From Candidatus Latescibacterota bacterium (GTDB lineage Bacteria > JAAXHH01), in the NCBI GenBank assembly GCA_022821935.1, contig JAJECR010000356.1, positions 1-12,479 of the forward strand: a DNA stretch of 12,479 nt, written 5' to 3'. The notes beneath the pieces are model-generated. The model ran no database searches and was not told where the DNA came from. It saw only the letters and a program-made list of their open reading frames with translations. How positions within the stretch are numbered: position 1 is the first letter of the stretch; each line of letters begins with the position of its first letter. The position numbers and the translations under genes were made by a program. Positions 1 through 7,334 of this stretch are shown here, in pieces.

Positions 1-284
1 GTCAATGCGGCATTGTTGATCATCACGTCCACGGGTCCTAGCAGGGATTCCGCCCGGTCCAGCAGGGAGGCAATGTCCTCCCGGTGGCGCACGTCGCATC
101 GATGGGCCTGAACGGCAAAGCCCTGGTCCCGAAGCCGCGCGGCCTCGCGTTCGGCGATCTCGATCCGGCGCTGGGCGATCATCACGGCGGCCCCCGCCTC
201 GAGGCAGCAGCGCGCGATACCAAGACCGATGCCGGTGCCGCCGCCGGTGACGACCGCAACTTTGCCTTTCAACCGGTCATTCAC
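1..284 (-). CDS. Short-chain dehydrogenase/reductase (SDR), N-terminal part
   Basis: This is the first 94 codons of an SDR-family NAD(P)-dependent oxidoreductase; the gene continues past the left edge. The Rossmann glycine motif TGGGTGIG lies at residues 13-20 after the usual beta strand (KVAVV), the CDV acidic strand end lies near residue 65, and the NNAA motif is at residues 90-93. The catalytic Ser-Tyr-Lys residues would lie outside the window, so the substrate cannot be judged. I chose the GTG start at 284 because GAGGA precedes it by 4 bases and the Rossmann strand begins 8 residues in, as is normal for the family. An ATG within the same stretch is in the wrong frame. It lies about 85 bp downstream of the SelA-like gene on the same strand, probably in the same transcript. 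Family is certain; specific reaction unknown. Confidence 0.9.
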   Translation of the reverse strand, partial: MNDRLKGKVAVVTGGGTGIGLGIARCCLEAGAAVMIAQRRIEIAEREAARLRDQGFAVQAHRCDVRHREDIASLLDRAESLLGPVDVMINNAAL

Positions 285-326
285 AGGTTCCTCATTCCTC
301 TTTCCGTGTCGCGTCACCGTCCATTA

Positions 327-393
327 AGCTGTCCGCACTCTGTCGTCCAGCTGTCCGCAGTGTGTAATTCTAGCTGTCCGCGCTCTGTACGTC
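327..393. repeat. Three tandem 22-23 bp direct repeats at the SelA-like/SDR junction
   Basis: Three head-to-tail units start at 327, 349 and 372, each opening with AGCTGTCCGC followed by a more variable half. Units 1 and 3 also share CTCTGT. The copy at 372-393 encodes the last codons of the SelA-like gene, whose stop codon spans 370-372. The other two copies lie beyond the stop. Spacing is 22 and 23 bp, so one unit carries an extra base. No mobile-element structure is visible; simple local tandem duplication followed by drift explains it. Confidence 0.85.
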
Positions 394-1575
394 TCCGTGG
401 TCCATCATACGCACGACCCCGGTTGCTCCAGCCTCGATCGCTGGAAAATCGCGCTCCCCCAGGGTTCGCAAGTCGAGCAGAAAACGGTCTCCCGACAACC
501 GGCCGAATACGGGCGGTGACTGCCTCCTGAACGCGGCCGCAAGCTGTCGATTCGTCCATGCGGCAGGCTGCAGCGCCACGACGCGGGACGGGATTTGCTG
601 GACCGGCAGGGCGCCGCCGCCGATTTCAGCAAAGGACTCTTCCACGGTCACGCTGGCCTGGTAGTCAAAACAGCCCGCCAGGCGTTCTGCGAGTCGACGC
701 GCTTTTAATTCGAGTTCTTCGGTCGAAGCGGCGATCATGCCCGTAACCGCGTGACGATCCGCGAGTTTTTGAGGATCGGTGAACAATTCCAGCGTAGCCT
801 GCAGGGCCGCATAGACCATCTTGTCCGCGCGAAAGGCCCGCATCAGCGGATCCTTCTTCATCCTGTCGAGGAGGTCCCGCCGGCCGGCGATGATTCCGGC
901 CTGGGGCCCGCCCAGCAGTTTGTCGCCGCTGAAACAGACCACGTCGATCCCCCGGTCCAGTGCCTCCGGCACCGTGTATCCGCAGTCCAGGCCATGCAGG
1001 CCATAGGCTTCCAGGTCGATCAAGGCGCCGCTTCCCTGGTCGTAGACGACGGGCAGATCCCTTTCCCGTCCGAGCTTGGCCAGTTCGTCGAGCGGCACGG
1101 AGACATCCAGTCCGGCGAGGTCGAAGTTGCTCCGGTGGACGGCCATGATGAGGGCGGTCCGATCCGAGATGGCCGCACGGTAGTCTTCCAGTTCGGTGTG
1201 ATTGGCCGCACCCACGCCTACGAGGTGAGCCCCGCCCGCGGCCATGACGTCCGGCATGCGGAAAGACCCTCCGATTTCCACCAGTTGGCCGCGGGAAATG
1301 ATGACTTCGCCGTCCAGCGCGAGGGCGTGCAGAATCAGCATCACCGCGGCGGCGTTGTTGTTCACCACGATGGCGGACTCCGCCCCGGTCAACGCGCACA
1401 GCAGACCGGAAACCAGGTCGTGGCGCGAACCTCTCTTGCCCGTCCCGGCATCGATCTCCAGCGTGCAGTATCCCTCGACCACATCGGCCACAGCCCGCCT
1501 GGCCGCTTCCGACAGCACAGCCCGTCCCAGCCCGGTGTGCAGGATCACGCCCGTGCCGTTCACGGCCGGGTTCAA
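370..1575 (-). CDS. selA: SelA-family PLP enzyme, short form lacking the N-terminal tRNA-binding domain
   Basis: The 401 residues match the PLP core of bacterial selenocysteine synthase (SelA), which converts Ser-tRNA(Sec) to Sec-tRNA(Sec) using selenophosphate. Visible family landmarks are NGTGVILHTGLGRA (6-19), VNNNAAAV (71-78), GQLVEIGGSFRMPDVM (96-111), D179 in YDQGSG, the PLP lysine K219 in FSGDKLLGGPQAG, and R246/R249 before ADKM. Two things are odd. The protein starts at the NGTG motif, so the roughly 60-80 residues that precede it in E. coli SelA are missing. The family GTTNRT loop reads GAANHT (122-127). The start is TTG at 1575; the only upstream in-frame sequence is about 32 codons back to a stop, with no ATG or GTG and no resemblance to a SelA N-terminus. 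The amidase ends 70 bp upstream. It may be true SelA, or a relative such as archaeal MJ0158 that does not make Sec. No selB or tRNA-Sec is in the window. Confidence 0.85.
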   Translation of the reverse strand: MNPAVNGTGVILHTGLGRAVLSEAARRAVADVVEGYCTLEIDAGTGKRGSRHDLVSGLLCALTGAESAIVVNNNAAAVMLILHALALDGEVIISRGQLVEIGGSFRMPDVMAAGGAHLVGVGAANHTELEDYRAAISDRTALIMAVHRSNFDLAGLDVSVPLDELAKLGRERDLPVVYDQGSGALIDLEAYGLHGLDCGYTVPEALDRGIDVVCFSGDKLLGGPQAGIIAGRRDLLDRMKKDPLMRAFRADKMVYAALQATLELFTDPQKLADRHAVTGMIAASTEELELKARRLAERLAGCFDYQASVTVEESFAEIGGGALPVQQIPSRVVALQPAAWTNRQLAAAFRRQSPPVFGRLSGDRFLLDLRTLGERDFPAIEAGATGVVRMMDHGDVQSADS

Positions 1576-1645
1576 TGCGCCGGCCGGATGCCCATGCGTG
1601 GATGAATCAGCCTGTCTGTCATATGAACCTGGTCTGTAATAGCAG

Positions 1646-2269
1646 CTACCACCTGCCGGCGATCGCCTCGGTCATACTCGTCTTGAATTCCGCCCAGGGG
1701 AACGCGGGGCCGGGATCGATTTTGCGATCCGGCGCGATATCGCTGTGGCGCACGATGTTGTCCAGGGGGATCCGGTGGCGCTCGACGAGCAGCTTCGACA
1801 GCGATTCAACCTGTTCGACCTGTCCGGATGGATAAGGCGCCCACCAGTCTCCCCCGGCCAGAACGGGTGTTAGTCCGCTGTAGGGCGTCCCGTAATCCTC
1901 CGGCCAGCAGTAGAAACGCCCGTTTTTCTTCCGCAGCCGTCCCCAGTTCACGATCTCGATACCCAGCGACCAGCGGTTGCAGCCTTCCCGCCCCCGCCAC
2001 GCGCTGATCCCGCAGTGCCAGGCGCAATCTTCGTCGCGAACCATCTGCAGCACGGCGCCGTCGAGCCCCACGATGTAATGGCAGCTCACGCGCCGCTCCG
2101 GGTCCTGAAAGATCGCGGCGCAGTCCTCCAGCGAAGGACCGTCCGTGAAGTGGAGCACCAGCATGTCGATCGGCGCGTCTTCACGACTCGAAGCATACAG
2201 GGCCGGGATAAATGGTATCCCGACAGGGGCATCTGACATGTTTGCCGCATGTCCTTCCGGGGGTTGCAT
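1646..2269 (-). CDS. AmpD-like N-acetylmuramoyl-L-alanine amidase (Amidase_2 family)
   Basis: A 207-residue zinc amidase expected to cleave the bond between MurNAc (or anhydroMurNAc) and L-alanine in peptidoglycan fragments. The expected zinc ligands are all present: H40 in LVLHFTDG, H175 in VRHSDIAP and D185 in KIDPGPAFPW. The conserved glutamate is E105 in LGIEIVNWG, and the CHYIVGLDG and AWHCG segments (H64, H85) are typical of AmpD. No signal peptide or membrane segment is visible, so a cytoplasmic role in wall recycling is most likely. The frame is open up to a TTG at 2320, but a TATAAG -10-like box at 2294-2299 lies inside that extension. I therefore prefer ATG 2269, with AAGG just upstream; ATG 2239 (197 residues) is also possible. 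It is the first gene of the leftward group and is divergent from the oxidoreductase gene. Confidence 0.88.
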   Translation of the reverse strand: MQPPEGHAANMSDAPVGIPFIPALYASSREDAPIDMLVLHFTDGPSLEDCAAIFQDPERRVSCHYIVGLDGAVLQMVRDEDCAWHCGISAWRGREGCNRWSLGIEIVNWGRLRKKNGRFYCWPEDYGTPYSGLTPVLAGGDWWAPYPSGQVEQVESLSKLLVERHRIPLDNIVRHSDIAPDRKIDPGPAFPWAEFKTSMTEAIAGRW

Positions 2270-2293
2270 TCGCCTTCGGATCGTTCTCTGGAA

Positions 2294-2320
2294 CTTATAG
2301 AAAGGACCGCCGCAAGGCAA
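2294..2320 (-). promoter_or_regulatory. Possible promoter for the amidase gene
   Basis: On the minus strand, TTGCCT (2315-2320) is followed by 15 bp and TATAAG (2294-2299), which would start transcription near 2287, about 18 bases before the chosen ATG. The -10 box is good (5 of 6), the -35 is modest and the spacer is short, so this is only a candidate. Confidence 0.35.
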
Positions 2321-2364
2321 TCCGTTTCACCGCGTTTCGCAGGCGCGGCAACCGACCGCTCCGG

Positions 2365-2393
2365 TTGACACGAAACTGCTCGCCGCGTATACT
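2365..2393 (+). promoter_or_regulatory. Near-consensus sigma70 promoter for the oxidoreductase gene
   Basis: A perfect -35 box TTGACA (2365-2370), a 17 bp spacer and TATACT (2388-2393, 5 of 6) stand in the 162 bp gap between divergent genes. The predicted start site is about 2399-2401, roughly 32 bases before the oxidoreductase ATG at 2432. It is the best promoter in the window, in the right place and direction. Confidence 0.75.
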
Positions 2394-2431
2394 AACGCCA
2401 TGATCCGGAAGTGCAAGACACCTGTTTTTAA

Positions 2432-5400
2432 ATGCCTCGCGACCAGGCAGGCCCGGCCTTGACCACCGACTCCTTGCAAGCGCCCTCGCTGCGGGACCGA
2501 TACCTTAAAAACCGCGGTCCGGTCTTTCTCACCGGCATACACGCCATCGTCCGCTTCCTGCTGGACAAACAGCGTCGTGATGCCCTTTCCGGCGGCCCTG
2601 TAAGGCGCAGTTTCATAGCGGGCTACGAAGGCTCGCCCCTCGGCGGCCTCGACCTCGAGCTCCGTCAACAGGCCGCTCTGCTCAACGAGGCGGCGCCGTT
2701 CGTGCACCAGGCCGCGGTCAACGAGAAGACCGCGGCGGCGGCGGTACACGGCAGCCAGTACGAGGGGAACGTGGACGGGTTCTGGTACGGCAAGGCGCAT
2801 GGCGTGAAGTGGGCCCTGGACGAGTTCAGCCTGGCCAACATCGCGGGGACGGGCAAGGACAGCGGCGTCGTCCTTTTCTCCGGGGACGACCACATGGCGA
2901 AGAGCTCGGGCTACCCCGCCAGCAGCGAGCAGGCCCTGCGCGACGCCCGCATTCCCGTTTTCTACCCTTCGACGGTCTCGGAAGTCATCACATACGCCCA
3001 CCACGCGCTTGCGCTCAGCAGGTACGCAGGCGTCCTCTGCGGACTGAAACTCGTCACGCCCATCTGCGACGGCGCGGAGACGGTGGACGTCAATCCCGAG
3101 TTCCCCGAAGTGATACTGCCGCCCCTTGCGTCTGATGGCCGGCCTGGTCAGCCTGGACAGTCCGATCGGCCTGGACAGCCTGACGGCCGGCCTGATCGGC
3201 CTGGCCAGCCCGGACAGCTCTACGAAAAACGCTTTCACCAGGTGGTCATTTCCACCCAGTCCGTCCCCTTCGAAGAAGAACTGGCCATGGTGCGCCTGGA
3301 AATCGCCCGCGAGTACGCCCGGCTCAACGGGATCGACACGGTCCGCAACCCGGAGTCGGACTGTCCCCTCGGTATCGTCGCGACAGGGAAGAGCTACGCC
3401 GACATCATCCAGGCACTTCAATTGCTGAATCTGGAGGACCAGGTGCCGGTCCTGAAACTGGGGGTAATCTATCCGGTCGATCCGCAGACGATCCGCGCGT
3501 TCGCGCGGCGCATGCGGACTGTGGTGGTCGTGGAAGAAAAGGGTCCCTTCGTGGAGGAAGCGGTGGCCCATGCGCTCCTGGGCACCGGCGTCGTACACGT
3601 CCACGGAAAGCGAGGTCCGGATGGCAGGCCGCTCATTCCCGCCCACGGAGAATTGAATCCGGACCTGCTCACCCTGAGCCTGGGTCCCATACTGAAGGAA
3701 GTGTTTCCCTCTGCCCCTGTGACCGGCCGCATGGAGGAATTGAAGGCCATCGCGGAAAGAGCCCCCGGCTACTTCCCCCGCCGAACCGCCCACTACTGTC
3801 CCGGATGTCCCCACAGCGTATCGGCCCGCGCGCCGGAAGGGGAGGTCGCGGGCGGCGAAATAGGTTGCTCTTCGCTGGACGCCTACATCGAGGCGGACGG
3901 CAGGGGCGTGCGGTGGATACCCACCATGGGCCTCGGCGGCGCCATCTACAACGGCATGTTCCCCTTCAACGGGAACCGCCACCTGTTCCAGAACATCGGC
4001 GACGGCACGGTACTGCACAGCGGCCTGATCACGTTGTTCAGTTCGATTTCCCACGGCGCCAACATCACCTACAAAGTCCTCTGGAACCACGTGGTGGCCA
4101 TGACCGGCGGCCAGGACATCTCCGGGCAACCCACGCTGGACGACTTCACGCTGATCCTGCTGGGCATGGGCGTGCAGGATGTAACGGTCGTCAGCAAATT
4201 CCCGGAACGGGTATCGCTGAAACGCGCCCGGTCCGCGGTGAAACCGGGTCAAAGCCTGCTGCTCGAACCGCGGGACCGGCTCGAATCCGCCCAGGAGAGC
4301 CTGTCGCGAAAGCCCGGTGTCAAGGTGCTGATCTACGACCAGGAATGCGCCACGGAAACTAGGCGCCGCCGCAAGCGCCAGGGTCAATCTCCCGATCAGT
4401 ATGTCTTCATTCACGAAAGGGTGTGCGAAGGATGCGGCGACTGCGGGCAGCAGTCCATGTGTCTCGCGCTCGAACCAAGGGAAACGGAGTTCGGACCCAA
4501 GACCGCCATTCTCCAGTCGGCCTGCAACCAGGACCTGTCCTGTCTGAAGGGAGACTGCCCTTCCTTCATATCCGTCGAACCGGTCGGGGGTAGCAAACCT
4601 GTTAGACCGGAATGTCCGTCACTCGACGAAACAGACCTGGAAGAACCCGCCGCCAAGGCCGCTATCGCTGAAGAATACGCGATTCACCTCATCGGTATCG
4701 GCGGGACCGGCGTCGTGACCGTGGCTCACCTGCTGGCCGTCGCGGCGCTGTTCGACGGGAAGAAGGTGAGCGAGATGAACCGCACGGGCCTGGCGCAGAA
4801 GGGCGGTCCCGTGGAATCGCCCATCATCCTGGGCGAAGGAGAGGTTCCCCCGTCCAGCTATATTCCGGCCGGCCGGTGCGACCTCTACCTGGCGGCGGAT
4901 ATCGCCGGTGCGGTGAACCCCCTGAACCTTCAGGTCGCCGCCCCGCTCCGTACCGTGGCCGTGGTGAGCCGGTCCGGCGTCCCGACCGCGCAGATGGTGT
5001 ACGATCCCCAGGTGCCCGGCGCCGATGTCCCGGCCATGGAGCGGCTGATCGAAGCACACACCCGGCCGGAGGACAATGTCTTCATCGATGCGCAGGATTA
5101 CGCGATGAAGCTCTTTGGCAATCACATCGTGGCGAACGTGTTTCTCCTGGGCGTCGCCTACCAGGCCGGGTATATCCCCCTGGAGAGCGGGAGTATCGAA
5201 CGCGCCATCCGGTTGAACGGTCAGGCCGTCGACACCAACATCCAGGCGTTCCGGTGGGGACGCATGGCCGTTCACGACCGGGCCCGGCTGGACGGGGCCG
5301 TGGAGGAACCCGAACCCGATTCCGATGCATTGTTACGCCGTTACGCCCATCGACTCGGCCGCAAGCAGGAGCAGGCCTTCAAGGAGTTGATCGACCGGAT

Positions 5401-6070
5401 ACCTGTCGCCGAGGAGTCTTTCCGAAAGATGTGGGTCATACGCGTAGCCGAACTGATTGCTTTCCAGGACACGCGACTCGCCGAACGGTTCGTCGATCAG
5501 ATGGTGAGGGTTTACGAGGCGGATGCACGAACAGGCGGGCCGGACCGCGGATATCTCCTGACCACGCACGCGGCGTTCATGCTGCACAAGCTCATGGCCT
5601 ACAAGGACGAGTACGAGGTGGCCCGGCTTCTGACGGACCCGGCGGAATCCGGCATCGCGGACAGGTTCGATGGCCCGGTCAGGGTATCCTACCATCTTCA
5701 CCCGCCGCTGCTGCGGGCGTGGGGGCTCGATCGCAAATTGCGGCTGGGTCCGTGGTTCAAGCCGATCCTAAGGCTCATGGCCCGATGCAAGGGGTTGCGC
5801 GGGACCGTCTTCGATCCTTTTGGATATACCGCGGCCCGGCGGGAGGAACGGGCGCTGGTCGCCTGGTATGAATCCCTGCTGGACCAGGCCCTTGCCATGC
5901 TCTGCAAAGAAAACTACCCTGAAGTTTCTGAACTGGTGCGGCTGCCGGATGAGATCCGCGGGTATGAACTGGTCAAGCACCGAACGGTGCTGAGGGTCAA
6001 GAAGAAGGCCGCCGAAATGCACGACGCCCTCCTACAAAGTACGGAGGAACGCAGGATCAATACCGGATGA
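2432..6070 (+). CDS. Fused indolepyruvate ferredoxin oxidoreductase-type 2-oxoacid oxidoreductase
   Basis: A 1212-residue single-chain enzyme of the indolepyruvate:ferredoxin oxidoreductase family, which converts indolepyruvate (or related aryl or branched 2-oxoacids), CoA and an electron acceptor to the acyl-CoA and CO2. Order of parts: N-terminal pyruvate-oxidoreductase-like domain (about 25-445, with SGYRGSPLGG-like GYEGSPLGG at 64-72); CPGC at 456-459; ThDP domain with GDG at 523-525 and N552; a cysteine cluster C665, C668, C671, C677, C698, C704, C709 suited to Fe-S binding; a gamma-like domain with GIGGTGVVT (755-763) and QKGGPVES (789-796); then a C-terminal domain to 1212. Its length is slightly above the usual 1150-1180, partly because of a Gly/Pro/Gln repeat at 234-262. 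A TAA directly precedes ATG 2432, so no longer start exists; no clear Shine-Dalgarno is present. The acyltransferase gene follows closely. The exact 2-oxoacid is not determinable. Confidence 0.92.
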   Translation: MPRDQAGPALTTDSLQAPSLRDRYLKNRGPVFLTGIHAIVRFLLDKQRRDALSGGPVRRSFIAGYEGSPLGGLDLELRQQAALLNEAAPFVHQAAVNEKTAAAAVHGSQYEGNVDGFWYGKAHGVKWALDEFSLANIAGTGKDSGVVLFSGDDHMAKSSGYPASSEQALRDARIPVFYPSTVSEVITYAHHALALSRYAGVLCGLKLVTPICDGAETVDVNPEFPEVILPPLASDGRPGQPGQSDRPGQPDGRPDRPGQPGQLYEKRFHQVVISTQSVPFEEELAMVRLEIAREYARLNGIDTVRNPESDCPLGIVATGKSYADIIQALQLLNLEDQVPVLKLGVIYPVDPQTIRAFARRMRTVVVVEEKGPFVEEAVAHALLGTGVVHVHGKRGPDGRPLIPAHGELNPDLLTLSLGPILKEVFPSAPVTGRMEELKAIAERAPGYFPRRTAHYCPGCPHSVSARAPEGEVAGGEIGCSSLDAYIEADGRGVRWIPTMGLGGAIYNGMFPFNGNRHLFQNIGDGTVLHSGLITLFSSISHGANITYKVLWNHVVAMTGGQDISGQPTLDDFTLILLGMGVQDVTVVSKFPERVSLKRARSAVKPGQSLLLEPRDRLESAQESLSRKPGVKVLIYDQECATETRRRRKRQGQSPDQYVFIHERVCEGCGDCGQQSMCLALEPRETEFGPKTAILQSACNQDLSCLKGDCPSFISVEPVGGSKPVRPECPSLDETDLEEPAAKAAIAEEYAIHLIGIGGTGVVTVAHLLAVAALFDGKKVSEMNRTGLAQKGGPVESPIILGEGEVPPSSYIPAGRCDLYLAADIAGAVNPLNLQVAAPLRTVAVVSRSGVPTAQMVYDPQVPGADVPAMERLIEAHTRPEDNVFIDAQDYAMKLFGNHIVANVFLLGVAYQAGYIPLESGSIERAIRLNGQAVDTNIQAFRWGRMAVHDRARLDGAVEEPEPDSDALLRRYAHRLGRKQEQAFKELIDRIPVAEESFRKMWVIRVAELIAFQDTRLAERFVDQMVRVYEADARTGGPDRGYLLTTHAAFMLHKLMAYKDEYEVARLLTDPAESGIADRFDGPVRVSYHLHPPLLRAWGLDRKLRLGPWFKPILRLMARCKGLRGTVFDPFGYTAARREERALVAWYESLLDQALAMLCKENYPEVSELVRLPDEIRGYELVKHRTVLRVKKKAAEMHDALLQSTEERRINTG
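3131..3217 (+). repeat. In-frame Gly/Pro/Gln-rich repeat insertion in the oxidoreductase
   Basis: Residues 234-262 are built from variants of DGRPGQPGQ and DRPGQP, encoded by short degenerate repeats such as CGGCCTGG and CAGCCTGGACAG. The stretch sits between two well-behaved domain segments (VILPPLA and LYEKRFHQVV), so it reads as a flexible loop grown by tandem duplication. The reading frame is kept. Confidence 0.85.
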
Positions 6071-6084
6071 CTAGGGAGTGTGAA

Positions 6085-7194
6085 ATGAATGGCCGCAGCT
6101 CGCTCGCGCCGGTCAGGTATCACGACCTGGACGCACTGCGGTCATTCGCGATGCTGTCGGGCATCGTGTTGCACGCGTGTCTCTTCCTCATGCCCGCCGA
6201 CCTTTGGCCGGTGCGGGACGAGTGGCCGAATTACCACGACTTAGAGCACAATCCCTACGCTATCCTGTTCGCAGCCATTCACGGCTTTCGCATGCCGCTC
6301 TTCTACCTGATCAGCGGCTTCTTTACCGCCATGCTGTGGCAGTCCCGCGGTTTGAACAGCCTGGCGCGTCACCGCCTGAAACGCATCGGCCTTCCCCTGC
6401 TGGTCGGGACGGCGACGATCATCCCGGCTACAAACGCGTTCTTCTTTCCCCCGAATCCTCTGACCTGGATGTTCTCCTGGCTGTTCGGCCTCGCTCACCT
6501 CTGGTTTCTGTGGTACCTGATCCTCATGGCGGCGGCGTTCATCGCCTGCGCGAGACTCGGCCTGCGGTTCCGCCATCCGGCCTGGTGGATCCTCGTGCCG
6601 GCAAGCATCCTACCACAGTTCCTGATGCGGGAGGGCATGATCGGCGCGGACGGATCGGTGAGTTTCATCCCGATCCCCCACGTGTTCGGGTACTACCTGG
6701 TCTTCTACCTGTTCGGCGTGTTCTTCTATCAGAAGGGCGTCGAAGTGCGAAGATGGTGGTCCGCGGGCCTGGCGCCGGCCATCCTGGTGGTCCTGCCTGC
6801 CGGCTACTTCATGCTGGACCCCGAATCAATGGGACTGCCGCCGTCCAGTGCAATCGGGATGACGGCCGCGGCGATTGGGATGACGGCCGCGGCGATCGGC
6901 ATGGCCTATACCTGGCTGGCCTGTTTCGGATTGCTCGGGCTGTTTCGCTGGATCGCGTCGACGAATCGATACTGGGTCCGTTACGTTTCCGACGCTTCAT
7001 ACTGGATGTACCTGTGTCATCTGCCGCTCGTGCTTGGGGGACAGACGCTTGTCGTGCATTGGCCCATCAGCGTGCATATCAAATTCGCGCTGATATGCAT
7101 CGCGGTCACGGTCATCCTGCTGGCAACCTATCATTTCGGGGTACGATATACGCTGGTGGGTCGCATGCTGAACGGCCCCCGCGTCCGTCATTGA
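6085..7194 (+). CDS. Acyltransferase-3 family integral membrane protein
   Basis: A 369-residue polytopic membrane protein of the acyltransferase-3 family (related to OpgC/OafA-type O-acyltransferases), which move acyl or succinyl groups across or at the inner membrane onto sugars or other acceptors. The N-terminus has the family signature: LDALRSFAMLSGIVLH with H30 in the first membrane helix, followed by FRMPLFYLISGFF and HRLKRIGLPLL. About ten hydrophobic helices can be counted. I chose ATG 6085, which has GGGAG 7 bases upstream; an in-frame ATG at 6067 overlaps the upstream stop (ATGA) and would add six residues. The gap to the oxidoreductase gene is 14 bp, so the two are probably one operon, though no functional link is obvious. 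Residues 256-273 contain a seven-residue tandem repeat. The acceptor substrate is unknown. Confidence 0.88.
   Translation: MNGRSSLAPVRYHDLDALRSFAMLSGIVLHACLFLMPADLWPVRDEWPNYHDLEHNPYAILFAAIHGFRMPLFYLISGFFTAMLWQSRGLNSLARHRLKRIGLPLLVGTATIIPATNAFFFPPNPLTWMFSWLFGLAHLWFLWYLILMAAAFIACARLGLRFRHPAWWILVPASILPQFLMREGMIGADGSVSFIPIPHVFGYYLVFYLFGVFFYQKGVEVRRWWSAGLAPAILVVLPAGYFMLDPESMGLPPSSAIGMTAAAIGMTAAAIGMAYTWLACFGLLGLFRWIASTNRYWVRYVSDASYWMYLCHLPLVLGGQTLVVHWPISVHIKFALICIAVTVILLATYHFGVRYTLVGRMLNGPRVRH
6850..6903 (+). repeat. 21 bp in-frame tandem repeat in the acyltransferase gene
   Basis: Two full units (6850-6870 and 6871-6891) and a partial third (6892-6903) encode AIGMTAA, AIGMTAA and AIGM within or at the edge of a membrane helix. 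The units differ at only one or two synonymous bases, so the duplication looks recent. Because the unit is 21 bp, copy changes keep the frame. Confidence 0.9.
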
Positions 7195-7218
7195 GCGGAG
7201 GGGGGCCGGTACATTCGG

Positions 7219-7296
7219 CATGCGGCGCGGTCGTGGACCGGATGCGGCGCGCCTATGGTATGACATGCGACACGGTCGTGGACCGAATGCGGCGCG
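7219..7296. repeat. Pair of 33 bp direct repeats in the convergent intergenic region
   Basis: Copies at 7219-7251 and 7264-7296 are offset by 45 bp and differ at a few positions; both contain ACGGTCGTGGACCG or a close variant and end in ATGCGGCGCG. They fill most of the 140 bp between the convergent acyltransferase and aminotransferase genes. No coding role is apparent. Confidence 0.85.
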
Positions 7297-7310
7297 GCCG
7301 GGGGCCGCGC
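7292..7310. terminator. GC-rich stem-loop between convergent genes, possible terminator
   Basis: GCGCGGCC (7292-7299) and GGCCGCGC (7303-7310) form a perfect 8 bp stem with a GGG loop. It lies 98 bp after the acyltransferase stop and 25 bp after the aminotransferase stop on the other strand. There is no T tract on either side, so it is at best a weak intrinsic terminator or a transcript-end structure. Confidence 0.4.
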
Positions 7311-7334
7311 ACAGGTTGGTCCGGTATGGTGCCG

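Noticed and set aside
327..393. CRISPR array
   Set aside because: Units are contiguous with no unique spacers of regular size, and no cas gene is present.
751..1605. 284-codon plus-strand frame over the SelA-like gene
   Set aside because: Antisense shadow of a clear SelA-family coding region, with no recognisable motif.
2270..2320. Longer amidase beginning at TTG 2320
   Set aside because: A -10-like box lies inside the extension, no ribosome site precedes the TTG, and the added residues do not resemble AmpD proteins.
2420..2434. Programmed frameshift at the T-run joining the short upstream frame to the oxidoreductase
   Set aside because: A -1 slip at the T-run reaches TAA immediately before the oxidoreductase ATG, so the two frames cannot be fused there.
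2327..4414. 695-codon open frame antisense to the oxidoreductase
   Set aside because: It lies wholly opposite a well-conserved gene; its product is rich in Arg, His, Gly and Val as expected of an antisense shadow in GC-rich DNA, and no domain is recognisable.
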